The translations under genes and the position numbers were made by a program. The notes under the pieces were generated by a model. The model was not told where the DNA came from. It ran no database searches and saw only the letters and a list, made by a program, of their open reading frames with translations. Positions 26,940 to 34,717 of a DNA stretch of 64,000 bases are shown piece after piece; positions within the stretch are counted from its first letter, which is position 1, and each line of letters begins with the position of its first letter. This DNA is from Elusimicrobiota bacterium (lineage in GTDB: Bacteria; Elusimicrobiota; Elusimicrobia; Elusimicrobiales; UBA9959), in contig DMXM01000028.1 of NCBI GenBank assembly GCA_003482905.1, positions 55,718 through 119,717 of the forward strand, read 5' to 3'.

Positions 26940-27131
26940 ATGACGGATCCCAAAGAAGAGATAAAAAAAGACGAAAAGGCCACCGGCCGCTACGTCTACG
27001 ATAAGAAACTGCGGAAGGTAGTTAAAGTTTCCGATGACATCCCCGGCCTGAAGAAAGGCTCCACGGCCTCCGACGGCGGCTGCCCCATCAACCCCGGCGG
27101 CCACAAGTGCAACGGCTGCTGCGGACATTGA
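26940..27131 (+). CDS. Small Cys-rich C-terminal protein downstream of tRNA-Arg
   Basis: 63 residues starting MTDPKEEIKKDEKATGRYVY, charged in the first half and ending in a cysteine cluster GGCPINPGGHKCNGCCGH that could bind metal. It starts 15 bp after the tRNA CCA end and has no clear Shine-Dalgarno, so it is probably on the tRNA transcript and freed by 3' processing. A terminator follows at 27157. Function unknown. A longer frame through the tRNA (from 26838) is not credible. Confidence 0.6.
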   Translation: MTDPKEEIKKDEKATGRYVYDKKLRKVVKVSDDIPGLKKGSTASDGGCPINPGGHKCNGCCGH

Positions 27132-27156
27132 ACGAGGCGGCGGACCGACTTCCCAT

Positions 27157-27191
27157 AAAAAAAGCCCCGGGTTCGCGCCCGGGGCTTTTTT
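27157..27191. terminator. Bidirectional terminator
   Basis: GCCCCGGG/CCCGGGGC stem with loop TTCGCG, seven A upstream and six T downstream. It serves the small gene on the plus strand and the PilT-like gene on the minus strand. Confidence 0.9.
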
Positions 27192-27206
27192 ATCCTGGAG
27201 CAGGGG

Positions 27207-28655
27207 TCACTCCTCTATTTCGGTCATATTCAGCACTATCCCTTTCGTCTTGAGCAGCGCCACAAAAGCGGGTTTGTCCACCGCCTTGATATAAGCCTCT
27301 TCCGGCGCCACGGCCTTATCCACCACCAACTTAAAAAGCACGTCATTAAGCGTGGTCATGCCCTGTTTCTTGCCGGTCTGCATGACGGAAGGTATCTGGA
27401 ATATCTTTCCCTCGCGGATAAGGTTGGCCACCGCGCTGTTGACGAACAGCGCCTCCATGGCCGCCACACGCCCCCCACCTATCTTCTTGCAAAGGGTCTG
27501 CGAGATGACCGCCTTCAGAGAGGTGGACAGCATGGTCCTTATCTGGCTCTGCCGGTCGGCCGGGAACTGGTCTATAATGCGGTCCACCGTGGAAGCGGCC
27601 GTGGTGGTGTGGAGCGTTCCGAATACAAGATGCCCGGTTTCGGCCGTCTCTATGGCTATCGAGATCGTCTCCAGGTCGCGCATTTCGCCCACAAGCACTA
27701 TATCCGGGTCCTCGCGCAGCGCGGCGCGCAGGGCCTGCGAGAAGGATTTGGTGTGAACGTGCACCTCGCGCTGGTTGATCAGGCAGTTTTTCCTGTTATG
27801 GACGAACTCTATGGGGTCCTCGATGGTGATGATATGGTCCCGGCGATGGCGGTTGATGTAGTCCACCAGGGCGCAGAGGGTGGTGGATTTGCCGGAGCCG
27901 GTGGGCCCGGTCACCAGCACCAGGCCTTTCGAGAGGAAGCAGAGGTCTATTATTTCTTTGGAAAGCCCCAGGTTTTCCGCCGTAACGATATCCATCGGGA
28001 TCTGCCGGAACACGGCCCCCATGCCGAACCTGTCCATAAAAACGTTAACGCGGAACCTGGCCAGGCCGGTTATTTCATGGGCGAAGTCGGTGTCGTGGAT
28101 CTCCTTGAATTGAAGCGCGTTATGCGGCGGCAGAATGGCCGACAGCAGGGCCTCCATGCGCTCGTTCTTCAGCACGGGCTCGTCGCCAAGCTCCTTCATG
28201 TCGCCGTTGACCCTCACCAGCGGGCGGTGGCTGGAGGTAAGGTGCAGGTCGGAAGCTCCCATTTTGAACATCTTGCGCAGCAGGGCGTTCACCTCGGGCT
28301 CGGGGTCCGCCGCCTTCGCCTGGGCCTGCGGCTGAGCGGCTGCCGCGCCCTTGCCGTTCTCGCCGTTCATACTTATCCTGGCGATCACCTGCTCGCCCTC
28401 GGCCGAAAAATCCACCTGCACCGTTCTGGCGCCGGCCTTGTATTCGAACTTCAGGGCTTTGCGCTGGGCCAGAGCCTCGCGGCCGTCCGCGGGCGCTATT
28501 TCCTGGACCAGGCCCGTCACCTGGGCGGCCGACAGCAGCTGGTTAAGAATGGCCGTGGTCCCGGCTTCGCTCTTAAGCACCGGCGCTTTGCCGGACTCCA
28601 GCACTATCTCCTGTTTGGCCTGTATCTTCTCTATAAGCTTGTCCAGTTGGGGCAT
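27207..28655 (-). CDS. PilT-like type IV pilus retraction ATPase with N-terminal extension
   Basis: 482 residues, against about 350 for typical PilT. The ATPase core (about 125-475) has Walker A GPTGSGKST, the Asp box TIEDPIEFVHN, Walker B DPDIVLVGEMRD and the His box GHLVFGTLHTTTA. The first 110 residues form an extra domain (DKLIEKIQAKQEIVLES; KFEYKAGARTVQVDFS) that looks like a small alpha-beta module. Retraction of pili for twitching or uptake is the family role; no other pilus genes are beside it. Confidence 0.92.
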   Translation of the reverse strand: MPQLDKLIEKIQAKQEIVLESGKAPVLKSEAGTTAILNQLLSAAQVTGLVQEIAPADGREALAQRKALKFEYKAGARTVQVDFSAEGEQVIARISMNGENGKGAAAAQPQAQAKAADPEPEVNALLRKMFKMGASDLHLTSSHRPLVRVNGDMKELGDEPVLKNERMEALLSAILPPHNALQFKEIHDTDFAHEITGLARFRVNVFMDRFGMGAVFRQIPMDIVTAENLGLSKEIIDLCFLSKGLVLVTGPTGSGKSTTLCALVDYINRHRRDHIITIEDPIEFVHNRKNCLINQREVHVHTKSFSQALRAALREDPDIVLVGEMRDLETISIAIETAETGHLVFGTLHTTTAASTVDRIIDQFPADRQSQIRTMLSTSLKAVISQTLCKKIGGGRVAAMEALFVNSAVANLIREGKIFQIPSVMQTGKKQGMTTLNDVLFKLVVDKAVAPEEAYIKAVDKPAFVALLKTKGIVLNMTEIEE

Positions 28656-28741
28656 AACACCTTTTAAACTCGTTTACCGCGGCGCCGTTCAGGGCTGATT
28701 TATTCTACTTTTTTTGAAACCCTCGGGGAACATATTGAAAT

Positions 28742-29719
28742 TCAGCGGCCCGTCAGCCCGCGCATGTCGGGCGGTAGCGGGGCGGTCACGGCCATATGCC
28801 GGCCGTCGGCCGGGTGACGGAAAATAAGTTCTCCGGCGTGCAGGGCCTGGCGCGCTATGCGCATTTTCACCGGATCTTCCGGCGTCATCCTGCCTTCTAT
28901 CATACGCAGAAATATCAGCTCGTCCAGGCCGTACATTTTGTCGCCGACTACCGGACAGCCCAAAAACAACAAGGTGGCCCTTATCTGGTGCAGGCGGCCG
29001 GTATGCGGCCGCGCTTCCAGCACGCTAAGGCCGCCCGCGCTTTTTACCGGCGTAAAGATGGTTTCCGCCCACTCGGCCTCGCGCCCGGGCGCGGGCCCGG
29101 CTTCGGTTGAAGGCTCGAATTGCCTTTTTTTGCGTATGGCCGAGGTCTTTGCCGGCACAATATAGCCCCGCGCATGGACCGCCCGCTCAAAGGCGCCTTC
29201 GGTGATAGCCGTGTATTTCTTTATAACGCCCCGCTCGCTGAACTGCCGCCTGCAGGCCAGGGCCGCGCGGGCATTTTTGGCCACCAGCGTTACCCCGGAG
29301 GTCTCGCGGTCCAGCCGGTTGATTATGGAGGGCTCGGCCACAGACAGGCGCTCCCGCAGCAGCCACCACAGCGTATTCTTAAAATACCTGCCGGCCGGAT
29401 GGGCGGGCAAGTCGCCCGGTTTGTCTACCAGAACGATGTCCCGGTCCTCATACAGCACCGTTACCGCCGTATTGACCTCGGGCTCCGGCGCGTCGGCCAG
29501 GAAATACTGCACTATGTCGCCCTCCGCAAGCGCGCGGTCCGGCGCCGGGATATCTCCGTTAAGCCGCACGGCGCCTGCGGCCGCCAGGCGGGCCCACTCT
29601 TCTGGGCTGTGGTAGGGGAACCTCGCGCCGAGAAAAGAAATTAGCGGGCCGCCGGCGTTCTCCTTCCGGATGACGCAGCGCAGTATCCTCTCCCCCCCGG
29701 TCAATTTATCCATAAACAT
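28742..29719 (-). CDS. RluA-family pseudouridine synthase
   Basis: 325 residues with an N-terminal S4-like RNA-binding part and the PsuI core. The catalytic aspartate motif is present as NRLDRETSG (canonical HRLDRETSG with Asn for His), and HTGRLHQIRATL is intact. It isomerises a uridine in rRNA or tRNA. Two possible starts are two codons apart (29719 or 29713). It ends 86 bp upstream of the PilT-like gene. Confidence 0.9.
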   Translation of the reverse strand: MFMDKLTGGERILRCVIRKENAGGPLISFLGARFPYHSPEEWARLAAAGAVRLNGDIPAPDRALAEGDIVQYFLADAPEPEVNTAVTVLYEDRDIVLVDKPGDLPAHPAGRYFKNTLWWLLRERLSVAEPSIINRLDRETSGVTLVAKNARAALACRRQFSERGVIKKYTAITEGAFERAVHARGYIVPAKTSAIRKKRQFEPSTEAGPAPGREAEWAETIFTPVKSAGGLSVLEARPHTGRLHQIRATLLFLGCPVVGDKMYGLDELIFLRMIEGRMTPEDPVKMRIARQALHAGELIFRHPADGRHMAVTAPLPPDMRGLTGR

Positions 29720-29731
29720 GGCCGCCAGGTT

Positions 29732-30634
29732 TCAGACGCGTTCCAGTTGGGCGGTTTTGATGTTCTTTAAATAGCCCAGCAGATTGCGGTGCCGCTCCAG
29801 GCCGGCGCGGCCCGTTTTCTGGTACACATAGAAGTTGTCCTCGAGCATTTTCATATGCGGGAACACGCTTAGCAGAGTGCGGGCCTTGAATTCTTTCAGC
29901 ACACAGTACCTGGGCACGAAGCCCACCCCCAGGCCCTCCATGGCGGCGTTCACTATGCCCCTGATATGGTTCAGCTCCATCACCTCCCGGAACTCCGGGC
30001 GCTCGGCGGCGGGCAGGGCGTTAAGAAAGTTGCCCCACCACTGCGCGCCCTTGTCCAGGGAAAGAATATTGCAGCCGGACAGGTCCGCCGGCTTCCTTAT
30101 GACGCGGCGGCGGATAAAGTCCGGAGAGGCTATTACCGCGTAGTCCTCGCGGAAAAGCGGGGTTTTTTCCACGCCCTCGGCCTTGTGGCTGCGGCAGTCT
30201 ATGACGATATCCAATTCGTCGCGCAGCAGCGGCTGCAGCAGTTCGTGGCAGAACTGGAAGTCTATATGCACGCGCGGGTTCTGGTTTATAAAGCGCTTCA
30301 GGTACTTCACCAGCAGCGTGGTGCCGAACTCCACCGTGGCGCCCAGCCTTATGGTGCCGATATTCTTGCCCTTGCCGGCGGCTATCTGCTCCTCCGCCTT
30401 CTCCAGTTCGTAAAAAACGGTCTCGCAGGCCTTGTAGAGCACCCGGCCGGCCTCGGTCAGGGCCAGCTTATTGCCGGCGCGCCTGAAAAGGCGGTCCTTA
30501 ACGCTTTGCCCCAGTTTCGCCACGGCGTGGCTCACCGCCGACTGCGTAACGTGCAGCCGCCGGGAGGCCTCGGTGTAATTGAGCGTCTGCGCCACCGCAA
30601 AAAAAGCCTTAAGCTGGTAGAGGTTCAGCGGCAT
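29732..30634 (-). CDS. LysR-family transcriptional regulator
   Basis: 300 residues. Winged helix at 1-60 (QTLNYTEASRRLHVTQSAVSHAVAKL), then the periplasmic-binding-like effector domain (about 90-295). It is divergent from the proline/glutamate-semialdehyde dehydrogenase gene and probably controls it; a pair of palindromic sites sits between the two starts. Confidence 0.93.
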   Translation of the reverse strand: MPLNLYQLKAFFAVAQTLNYTEASRRLHVTQSAVSHAVAKLGQSVKDRLFRRAGNKLALTEAGRVLYKACETVFYELEKAEEQIAAGKGKNIGTIRLGATVEFGTTLLVKYLKRFINQNPRVHIDFQFCHELLQPLLRDELDIVIDCRSHKAEGVEKTPLFREDYAVIASPDFIRRRVIRKPADLSGCNILSLDKGAQWWGNFLNALPAAERPEFREVMELNHIRGIVNAAMEGLGVGFVPRYCVLKEFKARTLLSVFPHMKMLEDNFYVYQKTGRAGLERHRNLLGYLKNIKTAQLERV

Positions 30635-30635
30635 A

Positions 30636-30681
30636 ATGAATTATATTCATACCTGCTGTGCATATTATGAATTATACTAAT
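30636..30681. promoter_or_regulatory. Two LysR-type sites between lysR and pruA
   Basis: ATGAATTATATTCAT (30636-30650) is a palindrome with perfect 6-bp arms, and ATGAATTATACTAAT (30667-30681) repeats it with a weaker right arm. The centres are 31 bp apart, three helical turns, as expected for a recognition and an activation site of a LysR regulator. Confidence 0.6.
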
Positions 30682-30727
30682 ATACAACCAAGTGCTACCA
30701 TATTTAAAACAGTTTCAAGGAGGACGC

Positions 30728-32356
30728 ATGAACGCCATTTTCCAGGTACCCAAACCGCTGAACGAACCCGTATGGAATTACGCCCCCGGCAGCCCCGAGC
30801 GGGCCGAACTGAAGGCCAAGCTGGCCGAGCTGCGCGGCCAGGTCATAGAGATACCCCTTATAATAGGCGGCAAAGAAGTGCGCACCGGCCGCACCGCCGA
30901 CATCGTCATCCCGCACGAGAACAAGAAAGTGATAGGCCGCTTCCACAAGGCCGGCCCCAAAGAAGTGCAGCTGGCCATAGAGGCCGCGGCCGCGGCCAAA
31001 GCGGTCTGGAGCCATATGCCCTGGGAAGCCCGCGCCGCCGTATTCCTTAAAGCCGGCGAACTGCTGGCCAGCACCTGGCGCCAGACCTTGAACGCCGCCA
31101 CCATGCTGGGCCAATCCAAGAATCCCTACCAGGCCGAAATAGACTCCGCTTGCGAACTTGTGGATTTCTACCGCTTCAACACCCACTATGCCGAGCAGAT
31201 CTACGCCCAGCAGCCCTTCTCCCCGCGCGGCAACTGGAATTATATGGACTACCGCGCGCTGGAAGGCTTCGTCTTCGCGGTGACGCCCTTCAACTTCACC
31301 TCCATAGCCGGCAATCTGCCCACCGCGCCGGCCATCATGGGCAATACGGTCATCTGGAAGCCGGCCTCCACCGCCGTCTACTCCGGCTACTACCTTATGA
31401 AACTGTGGCAGGCGGCCGGCCTGCCGGACGGCGTCATCAACATGGTGCCCGGCTCCGGAGGCGAGGTGGGCAACCCCGTCATAGACAGCCCGGACTTCAT
31501 GGGCCTGCACTTCACCGGTTCCACCGCCGTGTTCAACGGCATGTGGTCGACCATCGTGAAGAATTTCGACAAGTACCGCGGTTACCCGCGCATTGTCGGC
31601 GAGACCGGCGGCAAGGACTTCATCTTCGCCCACGCCTCCTGCGACACCGAGGCGCTCAAGACCGCCATTGTGCGCGGCTCCTACGAGTTCCAGGGGCAGA
31701 AATGCTCCGCGGCCAGCCGTTCCTATATCCCCCGCTCCGTCTGGAACGCCATAAAGGACGACCTGGTGGCGCAGATAAAGGGCCTGAAGATGGGCCCGGC
31801 CGAAGACTTCACCAACTTCGTCAACGCCGTCATCGACAAGAGCGCCTTCGACAATATCAAGGCCTATATAGACGTGGCCAGGAAAGCGCCGGACGCCAAG
31901 ATACTGGCCGGCGGCGTTTGCGACGACACCGAAGGCTACTTCATACAGCCCACGCTCATAGAAACCACCAACCCGCGCTTCAAGACCATGGAAGAGGAGA
32001 TATTCGGGCCGGTGATGACCGTTTACGTCTACGAGGACGATAAGTTCGAGGAGACGCTGAAGGTGTGCGACGCCACCTCTCCCTACGCGCTGACCGGCGC
32101 CATATTCGCGCAGGACCGCGCGGCGGTGCTGAAGGCGGCCGACCTGCTGGAGCATGCGGCCGGCAACTTCTACATAAACGACAAGCCCACCGGCGCCGTG
32201 GTAGGCCAGCAGCCTTTCGGCGGGGCCAGGGCCTCCGGCACCAACGACAAGGCCGGCTCCCTCCTTAACATGATGCGCTGGACCTCCCCGCGCTCCGTTA
32301 AGGAAAACTTCGTCCCCCCGCACAACTACCGCTACCCGTTCATGCTGGAAAAATAA
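30728..32356 (+). CDS. pruA: L-glutamate gamma-semialdehyde (1-pyrroline-5-carboxylate) dehydrogenase
   Basis: 542 residues, the length of stand-alone P5C dehydrogenases. Catalytic Cys326 lies in FQGQKCSAASRSY and the NAD/active-site glutamate region reads GETGGKD. It oxidises glutamate semialdehyde from proline or ornithine to glutamate. The start at 30728 follows AAGGAGGA by a normal distance; an upstream ATG at 30692 has none. No proline dehydrogenase is nearby. Confidence 0.93.
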   Translation: MNAIFQVPKPLNEPVWNYAPGSPERAELKAKLAELRGQVIEIPLIIGGKEVRTGRTADIVIPHENKKVIGRFHKAGPKEVQLAIEAAAAAKAVWSHMPWEARAAVFLKAGELLASTWRQTLNAATMLGQSKNPYQAEIDSACELVDFYRFNTHYAEQIYAQQPFSPRGNWNYMDYRALEGFVFAVTPFNFTSIAGNLPTAPAIMGNTVIWKPASTAVYSGYYLMKLWQAAGLPDGVINMVPGSGGEVGNPVIDSPDFMGLHFTGSTAVFNGMWSTIVKNFDKYRGYPRIVGETGGKDFIFAHASCDTEALKTAIVRGSYEFQGQKCSAASRSYIPRSVWNAIKDDLVAQIKGLKMGPAEDFTNFVNAVIDKSAFDNIKAYIDVARKAPDAKILAGGVCDDTEGYFIQPTLIETTNPRFKTMEEEIFGPVMTVYVYEDDKFEETLKVCDATSPYALTGAIFAQDRAAVLKAADLLEHAAGNFYINDKPTGAVVGQQPFGGARASGTNDKAGSLLNMMRWTSPRSVKENFVPPHNYRYPFMLEK

Positions 32357-32369
32357 AAATGAAAATGGA

Positions 32370-32417
32370 AAAGGGGACAGGCTACTTTTTCGGATGAAAA
32401 AGTAGCCTGTCCCCTTT
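32370..32417. repeat. Perfect 22-bp inverted repeat (R2), probably also a terminator
   Basis: Arms AAAGGGGACAGGCTAC plus TTTTTC pair perfectly around GGAT. It starts 13 bp after the pruA stop. The motif AAAGTAGCCTGTCCCC recurs singly near 38690 and 40610 and, changed, at 53957, so it is a dispersed element as well as a strong hairpin. Confidence 0.85.
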
Positions 32418-32532
32418 CCCATTTCGCAGGGACTAAAGGACTATTAAATAGGGGGTCCCTTGTTCGATGCGCGCGGGGCGGGGTCCTGGTAACATATATA
32501 TGCCAAAAGGTAAGCCCGTGGCAGGAGAACAC

Positions 32533-33147
32533 ATGAAATCTATTAACCTTATAGCCTTTTCAGCGATAGTAAGCCTGGCAGCGGCCGCCAGCGCCGCTCC
32601 TTCATTCGAATCTCTGCTTAACACCAACGTCCGCTCAGAAAGCCTGACGGCGGCCGAATCCCCCGCGCCCCTGCCCGAAGAACGCTGCGTATACCCCGGC
32701 GACGACGCACCTATAGAGGACATACTTATCTGGATAGAGTGCATGGCTTACCCGCCCGGGTTCCCCCCGGAACCTGGCGCAACAAGGAACTACGGCGCCG
32801 TAGCGGAAAAGAGCGTGATGATGTCCCGCCTAAACATAAACGCCCTTAAAACCATAGCGCTTTCACTGCGCGATAGCTCCAAAGCCGCATCCGAGGCTTA
32901 CGCGCGCGGAGTGCAGGAAACCGCCGCCGACATCGAACAAGCCGTCGCCGGGATGGAACAAGCCATTAAAACCCGCAACAGCATAATGCTGCGCAGCGAG
33001 GCCTCCCGCATGGAACCCATGGCTGCCCGCCTGGCCGGCATTTCAGCCGGCATTCAAGGCAGCCAGGCCGGCAACAATATAAAGAAAATATCGGAGAACC
33101 TCAACACCTACCTGCTTGCCATCCGCTCCAACTCCGCGTTCCTTTAA
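32533..33147 (+). CDS. Exported protein of unknown function
   Basis: 204 residues. Signal peptide about 1-20 (MKSINLIAFSAIVSLAAAAS), two cysteines about 49-69 (ERCVYPG, IECMAYPPG) that may form a disulfide, then an all-helical C-terminal half (about 95-200) with Ala-rich amphipathic helices. The start at 32533 follows GCAGGAGA and puts the signal peptide first. No family recognised. It ends at a perfect bidirectional terminator. Confidence 0.75.
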   Translation: MKSINLIAFSAIVSLAAAASAAPSFESLLNTNVRSESLTAAESPAPLPEERCVYPGDDAPIEDILIWIECMAYPPGFPPEPGATRNYGAVAEKSVMMSRLNINALKTIALSLRDSSKAASEAYARGVQETAADIEQAVAGMEQAIKTRNSIMLRSEASRMEPMAARLAGISAGIQGSQAGNNIKKISENLNTYLLAIRSNSAFL

Positions 33148-33160
33148 ACGCACCTCCTCC

Positions 33161-33196
33161 AATTAAAACAGCCGGCCCAAGCCGGCTGTTTTAATT
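33161..33196. terminator. Bidirectional terminator
   Basis: Perfect 16-bp stem AATTAAAACAGCCGGC with loop CCAA; A-run and T-run on the two sides. It separates the exported protein gene (plus) from ssb (minus). Confidence 0.9.
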
Positions 33197-33198
33197 GT

Positions 33199-33256
33199 CC
33201 GGAGGTTCAACCTCCGGATAACCCATGACCGCCCTATCAAGGCCCGGCCTTGATAG
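33199..33256. repeat. Two palindromes downstream of ssb
   Basis: CCGGAGGTT-C-AACCTCCGG (33199-33217) and CTATCAAGGC-CCG-GCCTTGATAG (33234-33256), both perfect. The first recurs twice at 38971-39003 after the second ssb gene; half of the second recurs at 39626-39640. Confidence 0.7.
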
Positions 33257-33260
33257 AACT

Positions 33261-33707
33261 TTAGAAGGGGACTTCTTCTATGCCGTCGCCGCCGGAAACC
33301 GAGGCTTTCGCGGCGGGTTCGGCTGCTTCCGAGGGACCGGCGGCGGAGTTGTCGCCGCGGCTGCCCAGGAATTCTATTTCGTCCACGTAGACCACCATCT
33401 TGGTCTGTTTCTTGCCGTCTTCCTTGCCGGACCATTCTTCAAGAACAAGGTGCCCTTCCACATAGGCCTGGGAGCCTTTATGCAGGTATTTCTCTATAAG
33501 GTCGGCCATCTTGCGGCCGGTCTCGCGGTTAAAAGCCTTAAGGTCCACCCATACCGGGACTTCCTCCCACTGGCCTGTTTTCTGGTTCTTGCGGCGGTTG
33601 TTCACGGCAAAGCCGATATTAGCCACCTTGCCGCCATTGCTGAATTCTTTTATCTCGGGCTCGCGCGTCAGCCGGCCGATCAGCATTACTTTGTTCAAAT
33701 TCGCCAT
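33261..33707 (-). CDS. ssb: Single-stranded DNA-binding protein (copy 1)
   Basis: 148 residues: OB fold at 1-110 beginning MANLNKVMLIGRLTREPEIK, an acidic-flanked linker and the C-terminal acidic tip ending GIEEVPF, which departs only slightly from the canonical DDIPF that recruits repair proteins. Replication and repair. A second SSB without this tip is encoded at 39050-39520. Confidence 0.95.
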   Translation of the reverse strand: MANLNKVMLIGRLTREPEIKEFSNGGKVANIGFAVNNRRKNQKTGQWEEVPVWVDLKAFNRETGRKMADLIEKYLHKGSQAYVEGHLVLEEWSGKEDGKKQTKMVVYVDEIEFLGSRGDNSAAGPSEAAEPAAKASVSGGDGIEEVPF

Positions 33708-33799
33708 ATAAGTCTCCTGTTAACTCGTATATATTCCAAAACCACCTGCCTGCCCCTGACTAATCTACCAATTTTTCCGCCCCGCCTCCAATGCGGCGT

Positions 33800-34618
33800 T
33801 CAATTCACCGAAGCTAAATTGAGGCCCAGCACGCGCCAGGAGGCGCCGGCCAGCCCGGCCAGGTAATCGGCGGCGGGCACGTCCATGACCATTTTACCGT
33901 AAGCCGCGTGGCGGATGACCTTGCCGGCCGGCCCGTCGAAAATAAAGAACTGGTGCGACACCAGCGTGGGCTCATTGGGGTTGTCTTCCCTTACCAGCGC
34001 GGCCACCGTGCCGGACGGGATGCTGCCCAGCAGCGCGAAGACGGACTCCAGCGGCACATAGTCGATAGAGGCCTGCTGGTCGGGCATGTCAGCGCCCAGG
34101 GCCCGCAGGCGGTTAAGCCGCGCCTCTATCTGCGCCGGCGGCTCAGCTTCGAAGCCCTGCATATCGGCCGCCGTCTTGGCGGCGTACCATTCGCGTTTAG
34201 AAATGATCTTGCGCGCAGTCCTGGTATTGGCGCCGCCCACGCGCGCCGTTATGTCTTTGAGGAAGCCGGCCGCCATATTGTTGGGCAGCCAGTCCACCTC
34301 GGGGAAATGGTTGCGCGTCTGGTAGCTGATAAGGCCGTCCCGGTAGCGTATGCGGCGCAGGATATCCAGCGCCCGGTCCTCGCCCCCGCCCAAAGCGAAA
34401 GCCATGGTCTCTTCTACGAAAGTGGTGCAGTCCAGCTCCGTGTAGCTCAACAGCGGGCCCCGGTCGAATTCGGCGTCCGGCCCCTCGCCCAGCGGCCCCA
34501 GCACATAGGTGACGCCGAGGAATTTTTCGCTGGCGGCCAGCAGGCGCGGCCCCATGGCGTCCGCGCTTGCGCTAACGGCGGAGAATAAAACGATAATTAT
34601 GGCGGTAATTAATTTCAA
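33800..34618 (-). CDS. Exported N-acetylmuramoyl-L-alanine amidase-like protein (DUF1460)
   Basis: 272 residues with signal peptide (about 1-20). The NlpC/P60-like active site is visible as TELDCTTFVEETMAFA (Cys about 63), followed by the DUF1460 signature SYQTRNHFPEVDWLPNN. Members cleave or recognise cell-wall peptides in the periplasm; direct biochemical knowledge is limited. Stand-alone gene. Confidence 0.85.
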   Translation of the reverse strand: MKLITAIIIVLFSAVSASADAMGPRLLAASEKFLGVTYVLGPLGEGPDAEFDRGPLLSYTELDCTTFVEETMAFALGGGEDRALDILRRIRYRDGLISYQTRNHFPEVDWLPNNMAAGFLKDITARVGGANTRTARKIISKREWYAAKTAADMQGFEAEPPAQIEARLNRLRALGADMPDQQASIDYVPLESVFALLGSIPSGTVAALVREDNPNEPTLVSHQFFIFDGPAGKVIRHAAYGKMVMDVPAADYLAGLAGASWRVLGLNLASVN

Positions 34619-34717
34619 TCGGGTCTCTTATGAACGCTTTTGTCTATACTGATATTATAGCGCCCGGCGCCGGCCGGCGTAAGAGACAATGGACCCACTC
34701 CGCCCCGGTCTTTGTAC

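Noticed and set aside
30704..32422. Open minus-strand frame of 572 codons
   Set aside because: Antisense of pruA, which has all catalytic motifs and a good ribosome-binding site.
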